Source of the DNA: Ruminococcus sp.
Lineage (GTDB): Bacteria; Bacillota; Clostridia; Oscillospirales; Acutalibacteraceae
DNA length: 47,091 nt
Reading direction: 5' to 3'
NCBI GenBank assembly: GCA_017416065.1
Contig: JAFQDM010000010.1
Location: forward strand, 1-47,091
Shown here: in pieces, positions 32,125-40,184 of the stretch
Numbering within the stretch: the stretch's first letter is position 1
Layout of the letters: each line of letters starts with the position of its first letter
Translations under genes and position numbers: made by a program
Notes under the pieces: model-generated
Seen by the model: only the letters and a program-made list of their open reading frames with translations
The model's database searches: none
What the model was told of the DNA's origin: nothing

Positions 32125-32168
32125 AACACCGCTTGACTTTTGCTAAGTCAGGCGGTGTTGCTGATTTT
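32125..32168. terminator. Bidirectional terminator between HAD and CLC genes
   Basis: AACACCGCTTGACTT (32125-32139) pairs with AAGTCAGGCGGTGTT (32145-32159) over 15 positions, one of them a wobble, with a 5-base loop. A T-run follows on the plus strand (32164-32168), and TTTTTG follows on the minus strand, so it serves both converging genes. Confidence 0.9.
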
Positions 32169-32174
32169 TAAGCG

Positions 32175-33437
32175 TTATTCGGTTTGCTCAGGATTTTCTT
32201 CCTCGTCGTTGAGCTTGGAGAATAAAAACCTCTGCTTTGTGTAAAGGCTTGCTTTGCCGGAGAGCATAAAGCTGATGATGCCGCTGAGGGCAAAGAGTAT
32301 CATTCCCTCACTGCCGAAGAGCTCAACGCACAGCACCATTGTGCCTAAGGGGCAATTGGTAACTCCGCAGAAAAGTGCGGCAATTCCAAGGGCCGCACCC
32401 ATACCCGGATTCATTCCCAAAAGGATCGCAAGGCTGCCACCCATGGTGGCACCAATGAACATGGTGGGGATGATCTCTCCACCCTTAAACCCTGCGGCAA
32501 CGGTAATGGCTGTGAATACTATCTTCAGAGCAAAGGCTTCGTATCTCACGTCACCGTTTGTAAAGATTCGGTTGATAACCTCAATGCCTCCGCCGTTGTA
32601 ATCCTGAGTGCCCAGAATCAGGGTGAGCCCCACAATAAGCGCTCCTCCTGCGAAAATGCGCAGGAATTCATTTTTGAAGAGCTTTTTGAACAAATGCTCA
32701 GCTTCGTGCAGTACCTTGCAGAAAAGAATGCTCAGCAGCGCTCCTGCAATTCCTATCAAAGCTGTCTTCCAGAGAGTATCGGGCGAAAGCTCTGGCACTG
32801 CTGAAATGGTGAATCTTTCAGGATGTACCCCCAAAAGTGTAGATGTATAAAAAGCGCAGATGCTTGACACAAGACAGGGGAAGATTGCCGCAGAGCATAT
32901 CTGCCCAACGCTTATGACCTCTATGGCAAACACAGCCGCCCCCAAAGGTGTGCCGAAAAGTGCAGAAAACACAGCTGCCATACCGCACATTGTCAGAATA
33001 TGCCGGGATTTATCGCTGAGCTTCAGCAGCTTGCTGAGTAGAGAAGAGATGCTTCCGCCAAGCTGGAGTGCCGCACCCTCTCTGCCTGCAGAGGCGCCAA
33101 AGGTGTGGCTCAGCACCGTGCCTGCAAATACAGCAGGGGCAAGAGGTATCGGAACGGTTTTGTTTCCTCTTGAGCTTTCAAGCACCCTGTTTGTTCCGAT
33201 GTCAGAAACTCTGCACAGCTTGAAGATCCCCACAGACAGAAGTCCCGCTACGGGAAGCAGATATATAAGCCATCTGTTTTCTTCTCTCAGGGTAACGCCG
33301 TAGCTTATGCATTTGGAGAAGCCTGCCCCCACAAGTCCGCAAAGCACTCCTGTGAGTATACCCAGAATCAACCAGCCGGAGAATGCCATGGCGTAGCCTT
33401 TGCTTTTTATAAGAATTTCTTTTGCTTTTGTGTTCAT
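32175..33437 (-). CDS. CLC-family anion antiporter, possibly the fluoride (CLC-F) type
   Basis: A 420-residue CLC membrane protein with about 10-12 helices. The external gating glutamate is kept in GREGAALQLGGS, which points to a proton-coupled antiporter rather than a channel. The selectivity-filter segment that reads GSGIP in chloride CLCs is GTNRV here, so the central serine is threonine. GGEIIPTMFIGATMG replaces the chloride-type GxFxP segment. These substitutions recall the fluoride-exporting CLC-F branch. The ATG at 33437 is chosen because the predicted transcript begins near 33464, so a longer form from 33530 could not be translated. The binding site is weak. Confidence 0.82.
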   Translation of the reverse strand: MNTKAKEILIKSKGYAMAFSGWLILGILTGVLCGLVGAGFSKCISYGVTLREENRWLIYLLPVAGLLSVGIFKLCRVSDIGTNRVLESSRGNKTVPIPLAPAVFAGTVLSHTFGASAGREGAALQLGGSISSLLSKLLKLSDKSRHILTMCGMAAVFSALFGTPLGAAVFAIEVISVGQICSAAIFPCLVSSICAFYTSTLLGVHPERFTISAVPELSPDTLWKTALIGIAGALLSILFCKVLHEAEHLFKKLFKNEFLRIFAGGALIVGLTLILGTQDYNGGGIEVINRIFTNGDVRYEAFALKIVFTAITVAAGFKGGEIIPTMFIGATMGGSLAILLGMNPGMGAALGIAALFCGVTNCPLGTMVLCVELFGSEGMILFALSGIISFMLSGKASLYTKQRFLFSKLNDEEENPEQTE

Positions 33438-33470
33438 ATACGTCACGCTTCTTAATGTAGAATTCGACTG

Positions 33471-33499
33471 ATTATAACATATTTTTATCAGTTCTGCAA
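33471..33499 (-). promoter_or_regulatory. Promoter of the CLC gene
   Basis: On the minus strand TTGCAG (complement of 33494-33499) and an extended TGTTATAAT -10 (TATAAT complement of 33471-33476) are separated by 17 bases. The leader is only about 27 bases, too short for a fluoride riboswitch. Confidence 0.75.
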
Positions 33500-33522
33500 C
33501 ATAGCACCCGTCAAAAAACAGG

Positions 33523-33551
33523 TTGAACAAAACAGCGTTATGTGGTAAAAT
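33523..33551 (+). promoter_or_regulatory. Promoter of the thioesterase gene
   Basis: TTGAAC (33523-33528) and TAAAAT (33546-33551) are 17 bases apart. The site is divergent from the CLC promoter, and the start codon follows after 43 bases. Confidence 0.72.
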
Positions 33552-33594
33552 ACTAAATATAAGTCGAATTGCAGTTTAGTATGGAAGTGTAAAA

Positions 33595-34317
33595 ATGGAA
33601 AATAAATTTGTCAGCAAGCTCAACGTGCCTTCAAGCTTTTGTGACAATACGGGAAAGCTGGGTTTTGTGGGTGCTTTTAATCTTTTTATGGATCTGGCAA
33701 CAGAGCATGCAAAGCAAATAGGAGTCGGCGGTGACGTGCTCAGGGAAAAAGGTTGCTTTTGGGTGGTTTCCAAAACCAGGATCCGTTTTAAAAGACATCC
33801 CAAAATGACAGAGGAGGTCACAGCCTCCACCTGGCCCGAAAAGCCCAAAACCATCCGCTATAACAGATATTATACCATAGAGGACGAGAGCTCGGTTATT
33901 GCCGAGGGCAAGAACGAGTGGGCTATCCTTGATATGGAAAGCGGCAGACCCTGCAAGGCGGCAGATGTGTATCCTGTGGATATGGAGCATCTTGAGGATA
34001 AAGTATGCACAGAGCCGTTTCTGAGAATGAGCACGGATTTTGCAGACTGCCAGGAGCTTTGCAAGCACAGGGTTGCTTCCTCCGATATTGATATGAGCAA
34101 GCATATGAATAACGTGGCCTACGTCCGTGCGGTGCTCTCTGCCTTTACCTGCGATAAGCTCAGAGAGATGAACATAAGCGAGATAGAGATCCATTACCGC
34201 CACCAATGCTACGAGGGAGAGGTGCTCTCCATACGCTGCAGAGATGCCGAGGACTTTGTGGAGATAGGCGTAATCAAGCCTGACGGCAGCTGCGGTGCTG
34301 TGCTGAGCATTCGATGA
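33595..34317 (+). CDS. Acyl-ACP thioesterase
   Basis: A 240-residue double hot-dog enzyme of the FatA/FatB-like family that releases fatty acids from acyl carrier protein. The C-terminal hot dog holds the catalytic segment SDIDMSKHMNNVAYV, with the D-x-x-x-H-x-N-N pattern of plant and bacterial acyl-ACP thioesterases. The N-terminal hot dog shows RIRFKRHPKMTEEVTASTWP. In anaerobic Firmicutes such enzymes may adjust lipid composition or make fatty acids for other uses. It starts with ATG after a weak GGAAG site. The glycosyltransferase gene follows after 38 bases and may be cotranscribed. Confidence 0.9.
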   Translation: MENKFVSKLNVPSSFCDNTGKLGFVGAFNLFMDLATEHAKQIGVGGDVLREKGCFWVVSKTRIRFKRHPKMTEEVTASTWPEKPKTIRYNRYYTIEDESSVIAEGKNEWAILDMESGRPCKAADVYPVDMEHLEDKVCTEPFLRMSTDFADCQELCKHRVASSDIDMSKHMNNVAYVRAVLSAFTCDKLREMNISEIEIHYRHQCYEGEVLSIRCRDAEDFVEIGVIKPDGSCGAVLSIR

Positions 34318-34355
34318 GAGAATACTAAGGCAAATTTTTAAACGAGGTGTGAGTT

Positions 34356-35393
34356 ATGAGTTCAGCCCCTATGTTATCCGTGGTTTTTCCTGTTTATAAC
34401 AAGGAGAAATACCTGCACAAGTCCTTTGAGTGCCTTCTGAACCAGACCTTTACGGATTCAGAGATAATTGTTGTCAACGACGGCTCCACGGACAAAAGTG
34501 CAGAGATCATCAAGGAATATGAGCAAAAGTGCAACAGAATAAAAGTAATAACCCAGGAGAACGCAGGTGCAAGTGCGGCTCGTAACCGCGGCATAGAGGC
34601 GGCAACGGGCAAGTACATTGTTATGCTTGACGCAGACGACACCATAGAGCCCGAAATGCACGAAAAAATGGTGGCTTGTGGTGAGAAGCATCAGGCGGAT
34701 ATGGTGGTTTGCAATTACCACATTATAGGCACAGGGGCAGTGCAGGAATCTGTGTACGACTATCCCTACGACGAAAAGCTTGACAGAGAATACATAGAGA
34801 AGACAGTCATACCCAATTCCCTTTGTATGCCCGGCAAGGGTAAGTACATCAATGCTCATTGGGTAGTGCTTTTTAAGCGCAGCGTTATCTTTGACAATAA
34901 CGTAAGGTACAACGAGCTTCACAGAAAAGAAGAAGACAAGCCCTTCATTATGCTTTATCTGAAGTATGTGCAGAGCATTGCTTTTGTCAGGGACTGCCTT
35001 TATAATTACCACAAGCTGGGCAATACACTCATAAATCAGTATTCCCCAAGATTCAGTAATCTGATGCGAAACTTTGCTCTTTACGAGGAATTGTATTCAG
35101 ATATCTTTGATTTTTCGGGCAAGGTATGGACCGATTTCTTTGCAAAGGTTTATGAGGAATGTATAGAGTTTGTTCTGATCCACAGAAAGTCTGCAGGGAA
35201 TGTGAAGGAAGAGATAATGAAGATCATCACCGACGAAAGGTGCATAAACACCTTTGCCAAGGCTGATGATACTCACAAAGTGATAAAGTCCCTTTACGCT
35301 CAGAAAAATTACGGTGGAATCTATAAGCATTATATGAAGAAATTCAGGAGTCTGAGATTGAAGATATTCCTGAGAGATATGCTGAAAAAATAA
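34356..35393 (+). CDS. Glycosyltransferase family 2 protein
   Basis: A 345-residue GT-A fold glycosyltransferase. The nucleotide-sugar domain starts MLSVVFPVYNKEKYLHKSF, has VNDGSTDKSAEII and the metal-binding DADD (LDADDTIEPEM, about residue 92). The C-terminal third has no recognisable domain and lacks transmembrane helices. It probably adds a sugar to a cell-surface polysaccharide, teichoic acid or lipid; donor and acceptor are unknown. GAGGTG lies before the ATG. A radical SAM protein and a membrane acyltransferase are encoded downstream, hinting at a surface-modification cluster. Confidence 0.9.
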   Translation: MSSAPMLSVVFPVYNKEKYLHKSFECLLNQTFTDSEIIVVNDGSTDKSAEIIKEYEQKCNRIKVITQENAGASAARNRGIEAATGKYIVMLDADDTIEPEMHEKMVACGEKHQADMVVCNYHIIGTGAVQESVYDYPYDEKLDREYIEKTVIPNSLCMPGKGKYINAHWVVLFKRSVIFDNNVRYNELHRKEEDKPFIMLYLKYVQSIAFVRDCLYNYHKLGNTLINQYSPRFSNLMRNFALYEELYSDIFDFSGKVWTDFFAKVYEECIEFVLIHRKSAGNVKEEIMKIITDERCINTFAKADDTHKVIKSLYAQKNYGGIYKHYMKKFRSLRLKIFLRDMLKK

Positions 35394-35397
35394 ATTT

Positions 35398-35429
35398 TGC
35401 ACCTAAGCCTTGGCTTGGGTGCATTTGTT
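35398..35429 (+). terminator. Likely weak terminator after the glycosyltransferase gene
   Basis: TGCACCTAAGC (35398-35408) pairs with GCTTGGGTGCA (35413-35423), one position a wobble, around CTTG. Only TTTGTT follows, so read-through to the radical SAM gene is likely. Confidence 0.6.
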
Positions 35430-35464
35430 AAAAGTGCATTTTAAGTTTTAAAGGGGTGACTGCT

Positions 35465-36304
35465 GTGCCGAAGAACAAAGCGTATCTGGAGATAACAAAC
35501 GTGTGCAATCTGAGTTGCAGCTTTTGCCACGGAACAAAGCGCGAGCCTCGGTTTATTACAAAAGAAGAGTTCTCCTTGGCGGCACAGCGCCTGCGTCCCT
35601 TTGCAGACTATCTCTATTTTCATCTTTTGGGGGAGCCCTTGCTCCATCCTGAGCTGTCCTCATTTTTTGAGATTGCAGGGGCTCTGGGCTTTAAGGTGAA
35701 CATCACCACAAACGGCACCCTGCTCAAAGAAAGAGAACCTGAGCTCCTTGAGGCAGAAGCTTTGCACAAGGTAAGTATTTCCCTGCATTGCTACGAGGTG
35801 AATTCTATCGGAATGACCCTCGAGGAATACCTGGAGCTGTGCTTTGATTTTTGCAAAAAAGCGGCAGACAAAGGGAAGATTGCAGTTATGCGCCTTTGGA
35901 ACAAGGGCGGCTCTGACTCTATGAATAAAGAGATCCTTGAGAAAATGCACACAGCCTTCCCGAGGGAGTGGCAGGAGCTTTACTCAGGTTATAAATTGCA
36001 GGAGTATGTGTTCCTTGAGTGGGGTCAGCTTTTTGAGTGGCCTGACGAGGATGCTCCCGATTTCGGCTCTGACCATTCCTGCTACGGACTCAGGGACCAG
36101 GTAGGAGTGCTGTGTGATGGCACGGTGGTGCCCTGCTGCCTCGATGCAGAGGGGAGCATAAACCTGGGCAATATATTTGAAAGCAGTATTGAGGATATCC
36201 TCAGCACTCCACGGGCACAAGCGCTTAAAAGGTCCTTTCAGACCAGAAACGTCGCAGAGCCCCTTTGCCGCCGTTGCGGCTACGCGGCAAAACTCAGAAG
36301 ATAA
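35465..36304 (+). CDS. Radical SAM/SPASM domain protein
   Basis: A 279-residue radical S-adenosylmethionine enzyme. The [4Fe-4S]-AdoMet motif CNLSCSFC is near residue 14. LLGEPLLHPEL (the GGEP-like AdoMet motif) and NITTNGTLL follow. The C-terminal part has CYGLRDQVGVLCDGTVVPCCLD and CRRCGY, a SPASM-like auxiliary cluster region. Such proteins modify peptides or sugars; no precursor peptide gene was found beside it, so the substrate is unknown. A GTG at 35465 with AAAGGGG upstream is the likely start; another in-frame GTG at 35456 overlaps that binding site. Confidence 0.88.
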   Translation: MPKNKAYLEITNVCNLSCSFCHGTKREPRFITKEEFSLAAQRLRPFADYLYFHLLGEPLLHPELSSFFEIAGALGFKVNITTNGTLLKEREPELLEAEALHKVSISLHCYEVNSIGMTLEEYLELCFDFCKKAADKGKIAVMRLWNKGGSDSMNKEILEKMHTAFPREWQELYSGYKLQEYVFLEWGQLFEWPDEDAPDFGSDHSCYGLRDQVGVLCDGTVVPCCLDAEGSINLGNIFESSIEDILSTPRAQALKRSFQTRNVAEPLCRRCGYAAKLRR

Positions 36305-36343
36305 AGTTATACGTAATTTCAAAATACGAAAGGGGCGAGCTCA

Positions 36344-37393
36344 TTGACCAAGAAATACAACCTTTGTTACGATGTGCTGACAATAATCGCCTGCCTGATG
36401 GTGGTTTTCTTTCATTGCAACAGCATAATTAACACCTGCACAGACACCTTAAGCTGGAGGATAAGCGTTGTGGAGCGTTGCGTGGTATACAGCGCAATTC
36501 CCATATTCTTTATGCTCACAGGAGCAAAGCTTATGAATTACCGCAGTCGCTACTCCACAAGGGAATATGCCAAAAAACGCCTGCTGAGGGTTGGAATTCC
36601 CTTTTTGTTCTGGAATGCTTTCTACGTGGCATTTAAGCTCATAACCTCTCGTCAGATGCCGTTTAATTCTGTAGGGGAATTTATAACTCAGCTTCTCAAT
36701 TCGGATTTTCAGCCAAGATTCTGGTTTTTCATACCCTTGTTTATGGTGTATCTTGCAATTCCCGTGATCTCCTTGGTGCTCAAAGCGGAGAATCACAGAA
36801 AGTATCTTTGGTATGCAGTAGGGTTCACCTTTGTGCTCAGGTGGCTTTTGCCTCCGGTGCTGGGGCTTTTGGGAATAAGATATAATTCCCAGATACTTAT
36901 GCCTGTGTCTGCAGGATATATGATGTATGTACTTTTCGGCTACCTTGTCAGCACTGAAAGGTGGTGCAGGCTAAAGCGCATAGCCCTCTACATAGCGGCA
37001 CTTGGCGCAGGGGTGTTCACCGTTTGGTATACTGTGAATTCCTCACTTGCCGCAGGAGGTTTGCAGTCTTATCTGCTCTCTTATGATTATTTCCCCTCTG
37101 CACTCACAGGTGCAGCCATCTTTGTGTTCTTCAAGCACCTGTTCAGCAGCTCAAAACGGCTTGCGGAACCGCCCCAAAACAGCAAGGCAGTACGCATTGT
37201 CAGAAAAGTATCCGGTGCCTGCATGGGTGTTTGGCTCACACATTCACTGGGGATACTTTTAGTGCAGGCGCTGACAGGACTTGCCAAAAGCAGCTACCTT
37301 TACCGCTTTGCCTGCCCGCCCGTAGTATTCCTTGGCTGTGTGGCGGCGGTGCTCATCCTCAAGAAGATCCCCCTGCTCAAGCACATAGTATAA
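36344..37393 (+). CDS. Acyltransferase family 3 membrane protein
   Basis: A 349-residue integral membrane protein with about ten helices of the acyltransferase 3 (OatA/NodX-like) family, which O-acylates surface sugars. The N-terminal segment YDVLTIIACLMVVFFHCN holds the conserved histidine that ends helix 1. An arginine-containing segment SRYSTREYAKKRLLRVGIPFLFW follows, as usual. There is no fused extracellular SGNH domain. The start is a TTG at 36344, with AGGGGCGAG upstream. It lies 39 bases after the radical SAM gene, probably in one transcript. Confidence 0.87.
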   Translation: MTKKYNLCYDVLTIIACLMVVFFHCNSIINTCTDTLSWRISVVERCVVYSAIPIFFMLTGAKLMNYRSRYSTREYAKKRLLRVGIPFLFWNAFYVAFKLITSRQMPFNSVGEFITQLLNSDFQPRFWFFIPLFMVYLAIPVISLVLKAENHRKYLWYAVGFTFVLRWLLPPVLGLLGIRYNSQILMPVSAGYMMYVLFGYLVSTERWCRLKRIALYIAALGAGVFTVWYTVNSSLAAGGLQSYLLSYDYFPSALTGAAIFVFFKHLFSSSKRLAEPPQNSKAVRIVRKVSGACMGVWLTHSLGILLVQALTGLAKSSYLYRFACPPVVFLGCVAAVLILKKIPLLKHIV

Positions 37394-37421
37394 GTTATCA
37401 TTGCAAATATTTATCACAGAA

Positions 37422-37463
37422 AAAGGTCGGCTTTATGTACAAAGTAAAGCCGACCTTTAGTAT
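37422..37463 (+). terminator. Terminator after the acyltransferase gene
   Basis: AAAGGTCGGCTTTA (37422-37435) pairs perfectly with TAAAGCCGACCTTT (37445-37458) around a 9-base loop. The following T-run is poor (AGTATTTCC), but the stem is strong and well placed. Confidence 0.75.
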
Positions 37464-37557
37464 TTCCACTCATTTGTTATCCGCAGGTAAGACTTCGCCT
37501 AAAACCCCCGGTATATATGTGTGGGATCAAATAAATATAAGTTTTTGCAATAGCCTG

Positions 37558-37586
37558 TTGACACTTCCATTTGTTGGGATTATAAT
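37558..37586 (+). promoter_or_regulatory. Consensus promoter of the dockerin solute-binding protein gene
   Basis: TTGACA (37558-37563) and TATAAT (37581-37586) with a 17-base spacer match the housekeeping consensus exactly. High expression is expected. The leader is about 25 bases with AGGAGG before the ATG. Confidence 0.88.
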
Positions 37587-37617
37587 TATATTACTATATT
37601 AGACAGGAGGCCTTTGT

Positions 37618-39606
37618 ATGAAATTGTCCAAAAGAATGTTATCCCTGTTAATTTGTTTGCTGATGCTTGCCTCTGCGACCTTTGTTGCCTCGGCATCCTC
37701 TGCAGATCTATATCTTGGAGATGCAAACGAAGATGACAGCGTAAACGTAAAGGATGCAACGCTGATTCAGAAGTATGCGGCATCACTTTTACAGCTTAGC
37801 GATGAACAGTTTTCAGCGGCGGATGTTAACGATGACCGCAAGGTAAACGTTAAGGATGCCACGGCTATTCAGAAATATTCTGCAGGGATAGAGACAGGCT
37901 TTCCTATCGGATTGCCTCAGAATACAGAAAAAGATCCACCCGCAGACACATCCATAACCGTCTGCCTTGGTTCATATCCGGAGTCTATCGACCCTGCTCT
38001 GAACTCGGCAATTGACGGGAGCACTTATATCGTTCATGCCTTTTCCGGTCTTGTGGGCTATGAAAAATCAGAAAGCGGCGCCTTAAAGCTCATTCCCGAA
38101 TGTGCACAGGAGCTCCCCAAGGCTGTGGAGCTGGAGGATGGTAAGGTTGCGTATAAATTCAAGCTCAGAGACGGTCTTAAGTGGTCCGACGGCTCTCCTC
38201 TTACAGCTCATGACTTTGTTTATGCGTGGAACAGAGCAGTTTCACCGGAGCTTTGGGCGGATTATGGCTATATGTTTGATGTGATAGATGGCTATGAGGA
38301 TGCGGCATATGGCGAAGGTAAGCTTAATGTTGAAGCGTCAGATGACGGCAAGTACTTTACTGTGGTGCTGAAGAGCGATGTCCCTTATTTCCTTGAGCTT
38401 TGTGCATTCACAACATATATGCCGGTCAAGCAGGAGGTAGTTGAAGGTAACGAGGATTGGACCGCAAGTGCCAAGACCTACATCGGAAACGGCCCCTACA
38501 AGGTAACAAAGATTGCAGACGATCAGTTTGTTATGGAGAAGAATGAGTACTATCATAACTCAGCTGCAGTCAAGACAAACAAGATCATATGGCCTTTCAG
38601 CGAAAACGATGATTATAACTATGAAAAATTCTGCAACGGCGACTACCACTTTATTGATAGCATACCGTATAATCGGATGGATGAGGTCAACAAGCAGTAC
38701 TCCGACTTGTACAAGGTTATAGGTCAGCTTGGTACATACTATGTATCGTTTAATGTAAACGCAGAGGAACTCTCGATGTTTACTCAAAAGGAGCAGGAAT
38801 CTATCCGCAAGGCATTGAGCCTTTTAATAGACAGAAGCTATATTGCTTCTGAGATGGGATACGGGGCAAAGCCTGCCAATACATTTGTTCCTATGGGAGT
38901 TATAGATGCTGACGGAGTAACCGAGTTTATGAACAACGCAAACGGCGGAGAAGGCTACTTCAGCATATATGCTAATGATTACCAGGTAAATTGCCGGGAG
39001 GCGGTGACTCTTCTGAAGGAGGTTGCAAGGTCTTCGGGCGAGTTTACGGTTAATGCTGACGGCAGTGTTTCGGGCTTCCCAACTATCACTTACATCACAA
39101 ACGAGGGTGTAGGTCACGAGTATATTGCTGAATATATGCAGAGTGTCTATGCACAGTACGGCATAGATATGCGGATCAGAGTTATGGAGTGGAACACCTT
39201 CCTTGATACACGCTGGAGTGGCAACTATACCTTTGCACGTAACGGCTGGCTGGCAGACTACAACGATCCCATCTCCTTCCTGGATATGTGGATGACCTAC
39301 GCAGGTAACAATGATTGTCAGTTTGGCTGGGATTCACATGCTGACTATGCCGGCTATTCCTACAACGGTAAGGACGGTCTCACCTGGGGTGAATCTTATG
39401 ATATGCTTATCTCTGAAATAAAGTCTAGCAAGGACACAGAGAAAAGATACGAGCTTATGCACAAAGCAGAGGATATGCTTATGCAAACAGGAGCAATTTG
39501 CCCTCTTTACTACTACACAGATGACTTTCTGCACAGCAAAGATTTAGAAAACTTCTTTGCAAATCCTCTGGGCTTCAAGTACTTTATGTACGCCTATTGC
39601 TCTTGA
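37618..39606 (+). CDS. Dockerin-bearing peptide-type solute-binding protein (SBP family 5)
   Basis: A 662-residue secreted protein. A signal peptide (1-29, VASASSA) has no lipobox cysteine. A type I dockerin-like module follows (about 32-92) with two calcium-loop repeats: GDANEDDSVNVKDATLIQKY and ADVNDDRKVNVKDATAIQKY. Residues 112-655 are an oligopeptide-binding protein of the OppA/DppA family (KYKFKLRDGLKWSDGSPLTAHDFVYAWNRA; GNGPYKV; ARNGWLADYNDP). OppA-type proteins are normally lipoproteins, so here surface attachment may rely on a cohesin. No opp permease or ATPase genes are close by. The ATG has AGGAGG upstream and a perfect promoter; the gene stands alone. Confidence 0.9.
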   Translation: MKLSKRMLSLLICLLMLASATFVASASSADLYLGDANEDDSVNVKDATLIQKYAASLLQLSDEQFSAADVNDDRKVNVKDATAIQKYSAGIETGFPIGLPQNTEKDPPADTSITVCLGSYPESIDPALNSAIDGSTYIVHAFSGLVGYEKSESGALKLIPECAQELPKAVELEDGKVAYKFKLRDGLKWSDGSPLTAHDFVYAWNRAVSPELWADYGYMFDVIDGYEDAAYGEGKLNVEASDDGKYFTVVLKSDVPYFLELCAFTTYMPVKQEVVEGNEDWTASAKTYIGNGPYKVTKIADDQFVMEKNEYYHNSAAVKTNKIIWPFSENDDYNYEKFCNGDYHFIDSIPYNRMDEVNKQYSDLYKVIGQLGTYYVSFNVNAEELSMFTQKEQESIRKALSLLIDRSYIASEMGYGAKPANTFVPMGVIDADGVTEFMNNANGGEGYFSIYANDYQVNCREAVTLLKEVARSSGEFTVNADGSVSGFPTITYITNEGVGHEYIAEYMQSVYAQYGIDMRIRVMEWNTFLDTRWSGNYTFARNGWLADYNDPISFLDMWMTYAGNNDCQFGWDSHADYAGYSYNGKDGLTWGESYDMLISEIKSSKDTEKRYELMHKAEDMLMQTGAICPLYYYTDDFLHSKDLENFFANPLGFKYFMYAYCS

Positions 39607-39703
39607 GTTCAAAGGCATAACGCGGAATCAAACCAACGATTTCCACAGCCCGTAGTGGTCTTGATCGCTTACAAAATATCAAATCAATGAAATAATAAAA
39701 ATA

Positions 39704-39744
39704 GCCTGTACAGATGCATTTCAGCTCTGTACAGGCATGTTTTT
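39704..39744 (+). terminator. Terminator of the dockerin solute-binding protein gene
   Basis: GCCTGTACAGA (39704-39714) pairs perfectly with TCTGTACAGGC (39726-39736), followed by ATGTTTTTT. It is about 100 bases after the stop codon. Confidence 0.9.
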
Positions 39745-40096
39745 TATATCAGCAAGTAGCAATCGGTTGCAATAGAGTTTGAGGTTACAGATATTTAAAG
39801 TGGGACTGCTCACTTAATTATTGAGACAATTCCCTTTTAATAAAGGGGAGTAAGAGGTTATAGTAGATGAGTATAGGGAAGATAAACTTATTAAACGCAA
39901 ACTTCTTCTAAAGAATTATTCTGATATCGATAAATCATCTGAAATACATCGGATCATAGAAAAACTCAAATCTCGTCACGATAAGTATACATAGGGATAT
40001 ATGTCTATTACAAGACAGGAGTTCGGCACGCCCTTCCGCTACGCGTTCGCATATTGCCATTGTCTATAATTTGATTTGAAAAATTAACGATTTTGA
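39745..40096. other. Gene-poor gap with inverted repeats and a degenerate reading frame
   Basis: No intact gene is seen in this stretch. It holds two hairpin-forming repeats: TTAAAGTG...CACTTAA (39795-39817) and CCCTTT-TAAT-AAAGGG (39832-39847). From 39863 to 39994 a 43-codon open stretch on the plus strand is rich in Lys, Ile, Ser and Glu (for example KLIKRKLLLKNYSDIDKSS). It has an in-frame stop shortly upstream and no usable start or binding site. It looks like the end of a decayed gene, but I could not name the family. Confidence 0.45.
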
Positions 40097-40125
40097 TTGA
40101 CTGGATTGTGTAACAGTGATAAAAT
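40097..40125 (+). promoter_or_regulatory. Promoter of the leucine-rich-repeat protein gene
   Basis: TTGACT (40097-40102) and TAAAAT (40120-40125) are 17 bases apart, and TGA precedes the -10 (extended form). The start codon follows 59 bases downstream. Confidence 0.75.
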
Positions 40126-40184
40126 ATAATCAATATAGTTGTTATGTTTAGTAACTATTATTTGCGTAATATGGAGTGAGAATT

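Noticed and set aside
33438-33530. Longer CLC start and a possible fluoride riboswitch
   Set aside because: The predicted transcript starts near 33464, after the longer start codon, and leaves no room for a riboswitch; no matching fold was seen.
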